This document shows, piece after piece, positions 1-7,526 of a stretch of 34,226 nucleotides of DNA; position 1 is the first letter of the stretch, and each line of letters starts with the position of its first letter. Under the pieces are notes generated by a model that was not told where the DNA came from, did no database searches, and saw only the letters and a program-made list of their open reading frames with translations. This DNA is from JBFISM01 sp041608535 (GTDB lineage Bacteria; Actinomycetota; Acidimicrobiia; Spongiisociales; UBA5794), in the NCBI GenBank assembly GCA_041608535.1, contig JBFISM010000023.1:1-34226 (forward strand), written 5' to 3'. Made by a program: the position numbers and the translations under genes.

Positions 1-1
1 C

Positions 2-871
2 GGCGAGAGCGCCGAGCACGTCAGCGCCCACATCGATCGGCACGGGCTGGTCACCACCGCAGCGGGGACGCTGGCCTATGCGGCCCGGCTCGCCGCCGCC
101 GCCCACCGTCCGCTCACCCCGAAGCTGCGCGCTGCGGTGTGTCACCGGTTCGCCACCGAGAGCGTGTACGCCTACGACGCCGCCACCGGAGCGGTGCTTG
201 GGGAAGGGACGGTGGAACACACCGAGCACTGCGGGATCGGGCCCGACCTTGCCCTCGCCGTCGCCGGTCTCGATGACGTGGCTGCCGGGGTGCCGGTGGC
301 CTTCGCCGCCCCCGCACCGTGGACGGGAGGCCGCTTCATCGGTCAGCTCGACAACGTGCTCGCTGCCGCGATCGGCGTCGAGCTGATCGAGAGCGGCTTC
401 CCCGGCTCGGTGTTGTTCACCCTGGGTGAGGAGGCGGGGCGCTCCTGGGAGGCGCTGGCGGCGTGGTTCGAGCACCCGGTGGCCAACCTGCTCGTGCTCG
501 ACACCAGTCCGTTCCACAAAGGCCCCTTCGACACCGGCCCCTTCGGCAATGCGGGGCCGGTAGACGACGGCGCCGTGGTGCTGCGACACGAAGACGCCGG
601 AGCCCGGTTCGACGATGCCGCAACGGAACGGGTGGCGGCGGCGGCCACGGCAGCCGGCGCCCCCATCGTGTGGAAGGACGACGTGCTGCGAGACGCCGGG
701 CGGCCGCTGGGTCGTACGGAGCTGGGACGGCTGGTCGACGCCACCGCCGGCACCGTCACCGGAACGACGCTGCAAATCCCGACGACCGACTACCACTCCA
801 ACCACGAGACGACGTCACGAGTCGCAATCCAAGCCACGATGCGGGTGCTCGCCGAGCTCTACGGGCTGTGA
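2..871 (+). CDS. M42/M20-like metallopeptidase, 3' part (5' truncated by window edge)
   Basis: The reading frame is open from base 2 to the stop at 871 and gives 289 residues, so the true start lies upstream of the window. The C-terminal half has the layout of M42/M20-clan aminopeptidases. A GEEAG motif near residue 144 supplies the general base and metal-ligand glutamates. An LVLDTS segment and a late TTDYHSNHE segment carry further candidate metal ligands, followed by the usual closing helix (residues from about 270). Family members are cytosolic, two-metal exopeptidases that remove N-terminal residues from short peptides. The substrate here cannot be read from the sequence. It converges on the next gene with only 24 bp between stop codons. 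The clan assignment is fairly safe; the exact family (M42 or a related M20/M28 group) is not, because the N-terminal metal-binding part is missing. Confidence 0.65.
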   Translation, partial: GESAEHVSAHIDRHGLVTTAAGTLAYAARLAAAAHRPLTPKLRAAVCHRFATESVYAYDAATGAVLGEGTVEHTEHCGIGPDLALAVAGLDDVAAGVPVAFAAPAPWTGGRFIGQLDNVLAAAIGVELIESGFPGSVLFTLGEEAGRSWEALAAWFEHPVANLLVLDTSPFHKGPFDTGPFGNAGPVDDGAVVLRHEDAGARFDDAATERVAAAATAAGAPIVWKDDVLRDAGRPLGRTELGRLVDATAGTVTGTTLQIPTTDYHSNHETTSRVAIQATMRVLAELYGL

Positions 872-895
872 GGCGGAGCGTGCGAGAAGCCGGCC

Positions 896-2482
896 TCAGC
901 GACCCAGATCGGCAAGGATGCGCTGCGCCGCCAGCCGGCCCGGACCACCCATGACACACCCTCCGGGGTGGGTTCCGGACCCGCACTGGTAGTACCCCGA
1001 AATCGGTGTGGCGTATCGGTTCCATCCGGGCGCCGGACGGAAGAAGTACAGCTGTGGAGCCAGCAGCTCGCCGTGGAAGATGTTGCCCTCGGGCAGCCCA
1101 CCCACCTGCTCGATGTCGAGCGGAGTCACGACCTCCCGGTGGAGCACGAGATCGGAGAACCCGGGGAAGTACGTCTCCAACACGTCTTGCACCGTGTCAC
1201 CCAGGTTGTCGCGCTCGGCTGCCCACGACGCTTCCTCGAGCTCATACGGTGTGTACTGGACGAAGCAGGACAGCACGTGCTTGCCGGGTGGCGCCATGTC
1301 CGGATCGATCGTCGACTGGATGGCCGCATCGATGTAGGGCCGGGACGAGAACCAGCCGTACTTGGCGTCGTCGAACGCCCGCTCCAGATACTCCATCGTC
1401 GGTCCGATATTGAGGAACCCCCGGTAGTGGTCGCCACCCTCGAGCCCGGGATATCGCGGCAGGCCGTCGAGGGCGAAGTTGACCTTGGACGAGACGCCGC
1501 GGTACTTGTAGCGGCGCAGCGCATCGACCAGCTCGACCGGAAGCTCTCGCGGGTCGACGAACTCGAAGAATGTCCGTCTCGGATCGGCTGCGCTGACCAC
1601 CACACCGGCGGAGAGCTCGGTGCCGTCGGTCAGGGCGACGCCGGTCGCCCTCCCCTCGCTCGTCACCACCCGGACCACTTCGCTGTCGGTCATTATCTCG
1701 GCGCCGTACGCCCGTGCCGCCCGTCCCAGCACCTCGCTGAAGCCGCCGTTGCCACCCTTGTGGAACGCCCACTGACCAAACGTCCCGTCGTGTTCTCCCA
1801 TCTTGTGGAACAGGAGCACCAGCCCCGAACCCGGTGACATCGGACCCAGCTTGGTGCCGATGATCCCCGAGCTGGCGAGCAGCCCCTTGAGGGCCACGGA
1901 CTCGAAGTAGTCGTCGAGAAAATCGGCTGCGCTCCCGGTGAGCAGCCGCACGAGGTTGTGGAGCACCCGGGGTTCGAGCCCGCGCAGGTGCTTGGCCAGT
2001 TCGGCCATCTCCACCAGCCCCTCGGGCGAGCCGTCGAGCACGTCGGGCGGGGCGCTGTCGAAGAGTGGCTTCACCGCCTGGATGACCCGGGTGATGTCGT
2101 AGTCGTACTGCTCGTACGCGTCGGCGTCGTGTTTGGAGTGCCGGGCGATCTCGTTGAGGTTCTCGCCCCGATCGGTGCCGAGGTAGATGAAATCTCTGTC
2201 CGGCAACGGGTGGAACGTCGTCGGCATGAGGAGCGGCATGAACCCGTGCTTGGGCAGCTCGAGCTCGTGGATGATCTGAGGGCGGAGCAGGCTGAGCGCA
2301 TACGAGAAGGTCGTGAACTGGAAACCCGGGTACAGCTCCTCGGTGATGGCGGCGCCGCCCAGCAGGGGCCGCCGTTCCAACACCAACGTATGCAGCCCCG
2401 CCTTTGCCAGGTAGGCCGCGGTTGTGAGCCCGTTGTGACCACCACCGATCACAATCGCATCGAAGTTGGTGGTGTCGCTCAT
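896..2482 (-). CDS. FAD-dependent oxidoreductase, CrtI/PYROXD2 (phytoene desaturase-like) family
   Basis: This is a 528-residue protein. It opens with a Rossmann dinucleotide-binding motif (VIGGGHNGL, residues about 11-19), then the ERRPLLGGAA motif around residue 37 typical of phytoene-desaturase-like amine oxidases. A second FAD-binding stretch near the C-terminus (YYQCGSGTHPGGCVMGGPG) closes the flavin site. Length and architecture match the PYROXD2/CrtI-like group rather than true carotenoid desaturases, and no carotenoid genes lie nearby. The ATG start overlaps the stop of the upstream GcvT-like gene by 4 nt, which implies translational coupling and a shared pathway. Flavin oxidation coupled to a folate-dependent methyl or formaldehyde transfer is a reasonable inference, by analogy with sarcosine and dimethylglycine oxidases where an oxidase is joined to a GcvT domain. 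The actual substrate is unknown. Confidence 0.85.
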   Translation of the reverse strand: MSDTTNFDAIVIGGGHNGLTTAAYLAKAGLHTLVLERRPLLGGAAITEELYPGFQFTTFSYALSLLRPQIIHELELPKHGFMPLLMPTTFHPLPDRDFIYLGTDRGENLNEIARHSKHDADAYEQYDYDITRVIQAVKPLFDSAPPDVLDGSPEGLVEMAELAKHLRGLEPRVLHNLVRLLTGSAADFLDDYFESVALKGLLASSGIIGTKLGPMSPGSGLVLLFHKMGEHDGTFGQWAFHKGGNGGFSEVLGRAARAYGAEIMTDSEVVRVVTSEGRATGVALTDGTELSAGVVVSAADPRRTFFEFVDPRELPVELVDALRRYKYRGVSSKVNFALDGLPRYPGLEGGDHYRGFLNIGPTMEYLERAFDDAKYGWFSSRPYIDAAIQSTIDPDMAPPGKHVLSCFVQYTPYELEEASWAAERDNLGDTVQDVLETYFPGFSDLVLHREVVTPLDIEQVGGLPEGNIFHGELLAPQLYFFRPAPGWNRYATPISGYYQCGSGTHPGGCVMGGPGRLAAQRILADLGR

Positions 2483-3684
2483 GGCATCGCCGTCCTGCGC
2501 GGTGGGTCGTAGAAGGGAAGGGCGGTCACGGTGGCAGCGATCTTCTCGTAGGCGTGGTCGATGGTGAACTCGACCTGCACTCCAATGCCCACCGTGCCGA
2601 GATCGGGCCGCACCCTGGCGAGCGCGATATGGCGCTGCAAGACCGGCGAGTACATCGCGCTCGTGGCATAACCCACCCGCTCGCCCGATTCGTCATACAC
2701 CATGGACTCCCCGCGCACCGGTCTGTGGTCCTTGGGTGGGAGGAGGCCGGCGGACCGATACGCACGATCGTGCTCCGCCCAATCCACGATCAGACCCACC
2801 TGGGACCAGCGGGTGAGTCCTCCTTCGAGCTCGCGACGGATTGCGTCGCGCCCGATGAAAGCGCGCCCCTCCGACTCGATGGCCCGATGCATCCAGCCGA
2901 ATCCGAGCTCGGTGGGAGTGGAGCGATGCGCATCGTTGAACGCAAAACGTGCGGAGTCGAAGTCGACGTCGAGCAGCAGCAGCCCGGCCTCGATCCTGGC
3001 CATGTCGAGCGCATCCAGTCCCACGGGGATGAGCCCGTGAGGCGCACCGGACTCGCACACGGCATCGAAGACTTCGAGCGCATCGTCGGCCGGGATCCAC
3101 AGCTCATACCCGAGGTCGCCGGTGAAGCCGGTGCGAGACACCGTTACGGGTGCGTCACCCAGCTTGGCGTCGACATGGTGGAAGAAGCCGAGACCGGACA
3201 CCTCGGGCAGCAGCTCGGCGAGGATCGCCCGGCTGTTCGGACCCTGGATGGCGAGGGCCGCGATGTGATCGGACACGTCCTCGATCTGGACCTTCGTACC
3301 GGTGGCGAGGGCGGTGAAGTAGGCCAGATTCGGCTCCGCGGTGGTGAGCATGAAGTCGTCGGCTCCGTGGCGGAACAACACCCCGTCCTCGATGACGTAA
3401 CCCCGGTCGTCACACCACGCGGTGTACTGCGCCTGCCCAGCTCGCATTCGATCCGGATTCCGCACGAGCACCCCTCCGAGATACTCAGCAACCTCGGGGC
3501 CCGTGAAGCGGTACTTGTACAGCGGCGAGGTGTCGAACAACCCGGCGGCGTTGCGCAAGGCGAAGTACTCGAACTTCTCCGAGAGCTGATAGCGGGGCGC
3601 CACCAGACAGCCCGCCCAATGCGTCCACAGCGCGGTGGCGTTGAGCTGTTCCAGCCTGGGGTGAAAGGCGCTACGCCGGATCAT
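2479..3684 (-). CDS. GcvT-like aminomethyltransferase (folate-binding family)
   Basis: This 401-residue protein has the order of the GcvT/DmdA family. The N-terminal part contains AALAIQGPNS (about residue 153), followed by VSRTGFTGDLGYELW (about 183-197) and GLIPVGLDALDMARIEAG (about 218-235), all hallmarks of the folate-binding fold. A C-terminal beta-barrel follows (about 300-400). Family members move a one-carbon unit from an amine or sulfonium substrate to tetrahydrofolate. The rest of the glycine cleavage system (GcvP, GcvH) is not adjacent, so this is unlikely to be the housekeeping T protein. It is coupled by a 4-nt ATGA overlap to the downstream FAD oxidoreductase, suggesting that oxidative demethylation and C1 capture are split over two polypeptides. 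No strong Shine-Dalgarno sequence precedes the ATG. Family call is firm; substrate is open. Confidence 0.85.
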   Translation of the reverse strand: MIRRSAFHPRLEQLNATALWTHWAGCLVAPRYQLSEKFEYFALRNAAGLFDTSPLYKYRFTGPEVAEYLGGVLVRNPDRMRAGQAQYTAWCDDRGYVIEDGVLFRHGADDFMLTTAEPNLAYFTALATGTKVQIEDVSDHIAALAIQGPNSRAILAELLPEVSGLGFFHHVDAKLGDAPVTVSRTGFTGDLGYELWIPADDALEVFDAVCESGAPHGLIPVGLDALDMARIEAGLLLLDVDFDSARFAFNDAHRSTPTELGFGWMHRAIESEGRAFIGRDAIRRELEGGLTRWSQVGLIVDWAEHDRAYRSAGLLPPKDHRPVRGESMVYDESGERVGYATSAMYSPVLQRHIALARVRPDLGTVGIGVQVEFTIDHAYEKIAATVTALPFYDPPRRTAMP

Positions 3685-3734
3685 TCGCCACTCAGGGTAT
3701 CCGGGTTCGGCGTGCCGTCACCAGGCGATTCCGG

Positions 3735-4604
3735 TCAGACCTCGTTGGCGGCGGCGAACAGCGCTTCGCGGACCGCCGGATCGAAAGGTCCACCGAACGA
3801 CAGGAAGGTGCCGTACACCGTGCATACACCGTCGCGCGCCGATGCCAGATCGATCTGGAACTGAAACGCCAGCCCCTGGAACGACATGTCGACGACGATG
3901 GTGGCTGCAGCCTGCGCCCCGGGCACATCGAGCGGCACGATGGAGAACTCGAACTCTGCCTCGTCGTCGGGCACGTCCTGGGCCATGAGATCGAGGAACT
4001 GTTCGGCGAGACACTCCCGGCCCTCATCGCTGCCGATGGTCGTCTCCAGCACCTCGAACGCCTGCGCTGCGACCTCCTCGGACTCGAAGACGCGAGCCTC
4101 GATCGATGCCGAGCCACCCGGGAAGAACGACCCCTCGGGTGGAGGCCCGTCGGCCGTCAGCGTCGCGACGGCGGCCGTCACGGAGTCGAGCTCGGAGACA
4201 TCGAAGGCATCGTCCGGCGTGCATGGGGCGAAGACGTCGTCGGCGCCTTCATCCGAAACGAACTCTGTGGAGATCGACGAAGACCAGTCTTCGGGAAGCG
4301 CCATCTCGGCGGCCGTCGCCTTCGCCATCGTGATCTCGGCTGCGGGCCCGTCTGCCGGAGCCTGCGTGGTGTCGCCGCCGGTGGTGGTCGTCTCCGCGAC
4401 TGTTGTGGTCGTCTCGGCGGTGGTAGTGGGGGGTGCCGCCGTGGTCGTCGTCGGCGGGCTGGTGGTCGTTGCCGGCGGAGCCGCAGTCGTCGTTGTCGCG
4501 ATATCACCGGCGGCGCTGGTCGGGGCCCCGCCGTCATCGCCTCCGCAGGCAGCGGCGAGTAGTGCAAAGACGGCGAGCAGCTTGGAGATTCGAGTGAAAC
4601 GCAT
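3735..4604 (-). CDS. Predicted lipoprotein with Thr/Pro-rich linker
   Basis: I place the start at the ATG at 4604, giving 289 residues. It yields a short basic n-region, a hydrophobic stretch and a lipobox LLAAAC with the acylated Cys near residue 20. An in-frame start 33 nt upstream would add a non-signal-like extension. After the Cys comes a linker of about 60 residues dominated by Thr, Pro and Ala, of the kind that lifts actinobacterial lipoproteins away from the membrane. A globular domain of about 200 residues follows, with two Cys pairs possible. I do not recognise the domain. The gene sits 60 bp after the PAP2-PhoD gene and 50 bp before the GcvT-like gene on the same strand, so co-transcription with either is possible. 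It is probably an extracytoplasmic protein anchored to the membrane, function unknown. Confidence 0.75.
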   Translation of the reverse strand: MRFTRISKLLAVFALLAAACGGDDGGAPTSAAGDIATTTTAAPPATTTSPPTTTTAAPPTTTAETTTTVAETTTTGGDTTQAPADGPAAEITMAKATAAEMALPEDWSSSISTEFVSDEGADDVFAPCTPDDAFDVSELDSVTAAVATLTADGPPPEGSFFPGGSASIEARVFESEEVAAQAFEVLETTIGSDEGRECLAEQFLDLMAQDVPDDEAEFEFSIVPLDVPGAQAAATIVVDMSFQGLAFQFQIDLASARDGVCTVYGTFLSFGGPFDPAVREALFAAANEV

Positions 4605-4664
4605 GGTGGCGAAGTTAGCCGCGATACCAGGAGGCAATGCCGCCGGCCGGGCATCGCGAGCAGA

Positions 4665-7526
4665 TCAGCCGCCGCTGGTCACCGTCAGCTCGAGCGACAC
4701 GATGGTCTCGTTGCGCCAGTTCTTGCCACTCAGCACCACGGTCACCTCGGTACCGCCGTCGTCGAGGATTCGCAGCAGCCCGTACTGACCCGGTCCGGGG
4801 AATGCACCTTCGCTGTAGGGGCCACCCTTCACCGATCCCGGGCGATCGAGTGCGGCAACGTGCAACAGAGGGAAACCGGAGGCCCCGGAGGTGACGAAGC
4901 CGGTGTTGGAGCCATCATCGATCGCCAGCATGTGGGCGTCGCCGCTCACCATGACCAGATTGTCGATTTCTGCTGCCGCAATGGCATCGGCGATGGCGCG
5001 CCGCTCCTCTGGAAAGGCCGACCAATCGTCGGAGCCCCCACCGTCCGCGGTCGCCACCCACGGTGTCGGGTTGACCCACACGACGACTGCGTGGGTCGGA
5101 GCCGACTCGACCAGCTCGTCGACGAGCCACGCCAGCTGCCGCTCACTGAGCATCGAGACGTCCGTGCGCATGGAGCGAGTATCGGTGATGACGAACCGCA
5201 CCCGCCCGATGGTGAAGGCTTGAGCGATCGACTGTGACGGGTCGGGATCTACCTCGTAGTTGGGAACCGCCTGCCGATACGCCAGCGACACCGCCTCACG
5301 AGACGGTGACGAGGCACCCGAGTCGTTGGGCCCGTAGTCGTGATCGTCCCACACGTACGCAAAGGGCGTCGTGCGGAACAACTGCGCTTGTGCCGGCTGG
5401 ATGGCCATGCGGTGATACTCGTTTATGTGGTCGGAGGGGGACGTCGATGCGAGATTCGAGTAATGCAGGTCGCCGACCCCGATGTACAGGTCGGGTTCCT
5501 CAGCCGCCATGGCATCGAAGACCGATCCGTTCGAGCCCGTGCGGGCACATGCTCCCAGCACGACGGTGAGATCCTGGGGACCGGTGGCAAAGGTGGTGAA
5601 GCTGCCGTCGACGACCGTTGGAAGAGACTCGTCCGTTTCGGTGACGGCGTACCCATATGTCGTGGCGGGATCGAGATCGAACCAGGTGTGGCGGATGAGG
5701 CCGTTCTCGCCGGCTTCCACGTCGACGACCAGCGCGACCCGCCCGTCGGCCCACAACGACAGCGTCAGCGGGGTCTCGTCGGGAAGGCCACCGGCGACGA
5801 GAGTGGCCTGCCGGTCGGTCACTCCACCCACCCACACCCACTCCGCCTCGTTCAGTTCGCTCAGCACCACGGTCGATTCCGGATGGGTGGGCCCGAAGAA
5901 CGCAGCGTGGACCGCCGTCGCCCCAAACCACGTTCCCGTCGTCAACAACCCGCTCACCACGGCCAGGCCTGCGATCCTGCCGATGGTCTCGTCGCGCTGC
6001 CAGGCGACCCACGTGAGGACCGCGGGAACGAGGAGCATCGCCGTCAGCGTGACCGACACCCACACGGCGTATTGCACCGCGGCATAGACACCGAGCCCAC
6101 TTGCAGCCACGGCCATCGCCACTGCGGCCTTTGCCCGCCACCGCTGTGCGGCCAAACCGGCGAGGAGCACGATCACGGCGAGAGTCAGCTGCACGGGAAC
6201 GGCCAAAGCGCTGGTCAGTCCATAGCCCTCGGGATCGGCCGGAATGCCGACAAACAAGGTCGCCACGAGCAGGGACGCGGCGGCGCCAACTGCGCTGATC
6301 CGGCCGAGCGTCCCGATCCGATGGGCCTCGCCAGGGGTGAGGTGGATCAGCAGCCTCGACCACACCGCTTCAGCCGGCCGCGGCGACCACGGACACCGGC
6401 GACACTGGTGGTGCCATGCGCCGTGGGCCACCGCCCAATGTACGGCGAGAACGATCGTCAACCCGAGCCCTGCACCCGCCACCACATCGAGCGGCCAGTG
6501 GGTGGCGACGTGAATCCGATGTACCGCCGTCGTACCCACGGCGAGCCACAGCAGAACGGTCGAGACCACGGCGGCGCGGCGGTCGGCGGTGAGCACCCAG
6601 GCCGCCAGCGGCACGAGCCCGGCGATCAGCGCCGCTTGGACCATGTGACCGCTGGGGAACGATTCGGCAACCCCGAAGCCGGTGGGGCGAGGCCGTTCGA
6701 TCACCTCCCGCAGCAGCCAGCTGATCATGAAACCGGCTGCGACCGCTGCCGGGTAGCTCCATGCCAGGACCCGGCAGCGCAGGGTCGAAACACCGACGAG
6801 GACCACCAGCGCCAGCGCGATCCAGGTCGCCCCAAACGCATCGAACACAGCGAGACGATCGAGGGACTCGATCTCGACGAGCCACGTCGAGATGGGGCGG
6901 TCGATCTCCAGTGCGATCGACCGACCGGTACCCACCATGAGCGTGACGAGCGTCGTGATGGTCGCCGTAGTGACAAATCCGGTGGTAACCGACCACGATG
7001 GTCCAGCCACGCCATGAGCGTCATACACGGAGGTGAACGGACCGGCTCGGAGCGCCGCCAGGAGACGGTGCGGAGGATCGGGCCAGCCCCAAAACATCAA
7101 GAAGGCCGTGACTCCGAGCATCAGCAGAACGAGAGCCAGCCCGAGCGCAAGCCCGAGCAGCCAGCCGATGTCGCTCACGTAGCCACCATCGTGGAGGAAA
7201 TTGGCCACCGAACCGACGGCCACATACAGCGACGCTGCCGTGAACAAGCCGGCCGAGACGAGGTAGGCCAGCCGAGGCAAGATCCCCATGGCATCGGGGT
7301 CGGGATGAGATTCGCCGACCACCCAGCTCGCCGTTGCAGCAGCACCGATTGCCGCCCGACGCTCGAGCGAGTTCCCGCCGACCCAGCGAAGCGCATCACG
7401 AAGCAAGGTGGCGATGGAGAACAGCAACCCGACGCTCATCACCGCGGGGACGAACACGCCGTGCCAGTACTCCCGGTGTGTGGCGGATGTCGAGCTGACA
7501 TCTACGGAACCGCGGGGTGCCCTCAT
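4665..7526 (-). CDS. PAP2 phosphatase fused to PhoD-type phosphatase, multi-pass membrane protein
   Basis: The chosen ATG at 7526 overlaps the upstream stop by 4 nt and gives 953 residues; an in-frame start further upstream would add a low-complexity Arg-rich leader. The N-terminal half is strongly hydrophobic with many membrane segments. It holds the three PAP2 motifs: RExxERPRP, then FPSGH (about residue 292), then HRIHVATHWPLD. More membrane helices follow. The C-terminal third (from about residue 600) resembles PhoD: a WVGGVT beta-sandwich entry domain, VLGACARTG (about 655), GVGDLHYSN, WDDHDYGPND (about 730), DTRS and VSGDAH. PAP2 enzymes dephosphorylate lipid phosphates or polyprenyl pyrophosphates, and PhoD enzymes are metal-dependent phosphodi/monoesterases usually outside the cell. 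The fusion suggests two successive phosphate removals at the outer face of the membrane. Both active sites look intact; the substrate is unknown. Confidence 0.85.
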   Translation of the reverse strand: MRAPRGSVDVSSTSATHREYWHGVFVPAVMSVGLLFSIATLLRDALRWVGGNSLERRAAIGAAATASWVVGESHPDPDAMGILPRLAYLVSAGLFTAASLYVAVGSVANFLHDGGYVSDIGWLLGLALGLALVLLMLGVTAFLMFWGWPDPPHRLLAALRAGPFTSVYDAHGVAGPSWSVTTGFVTTATITTLVTLMVGTGRSIALEIDRPISTWLVEIESLDRLAVFDAFGATWIALALVVLVGVSTLRCRVLAWSYPAAVAAGFMISWLLREVIERPRPTGFGVAESFPSGHMVQAALIAGLVPLAAWVLTADRRAAVVSTVLLWLAVGTTAVHRIHVATHWPLDVVAGAGLGLTIVLAVHWAVAHGAWHHQCRRCPWSPRPAEAVWSRLLIHLTPGEAHRIGTLGRISAVGAAASLLVATLFVGIPADPEGYGLTSALAVPVQLTLAVIVLLAGLAAQRWRAKAAVAMAVAASGLGVYAAVQYAVWVSVTLTAMLLVPAVLTWVAWQRDETIGRIAGLAVVSGLLTTGTWFGATAVHAAFFGPTHPESTVVLSELNEAEWVWVGGVTDRQATLVAGGLPDETPLTLSLWADGRVALVVDVEAGENGLIRHTWFDLDPATTYGYAVTETDESLPTVVDGSFTTFATGPQDLTVVLGACARTGSNGSVFDAMAAEEPDLYIGVGDLHYSNLASTSPSDHINEYHRMAIQPAQAQLFRTTPFAYVWDDHDYGPNDSGASSPSREAVSLAYRQAVPNYEVDPDPSQSIAQAFTIGRVRFVITDTRSMRTDVSMLSERQLAWLVDELVESAPTHAVVVWVNPTPWVATADGGGSDDWSAFPEERRAIADAIAAAEIDNLVMVSGDAHMLAIDDGSNTGFVTSGASGFPLLHVAALDRPGSVKGGPYSEGAFPGPGQYGLLRILDDGGTEVTVVLSGKNWRNETIVSLELTVTSGG

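Noticed and set aside
4380..4560. Repetitive GT-rich DNA that looks like a tandem repeat
   Set aside because: It is explained by Thr and Pro codons of the lipoprotein linker and has no exact repeat unit.
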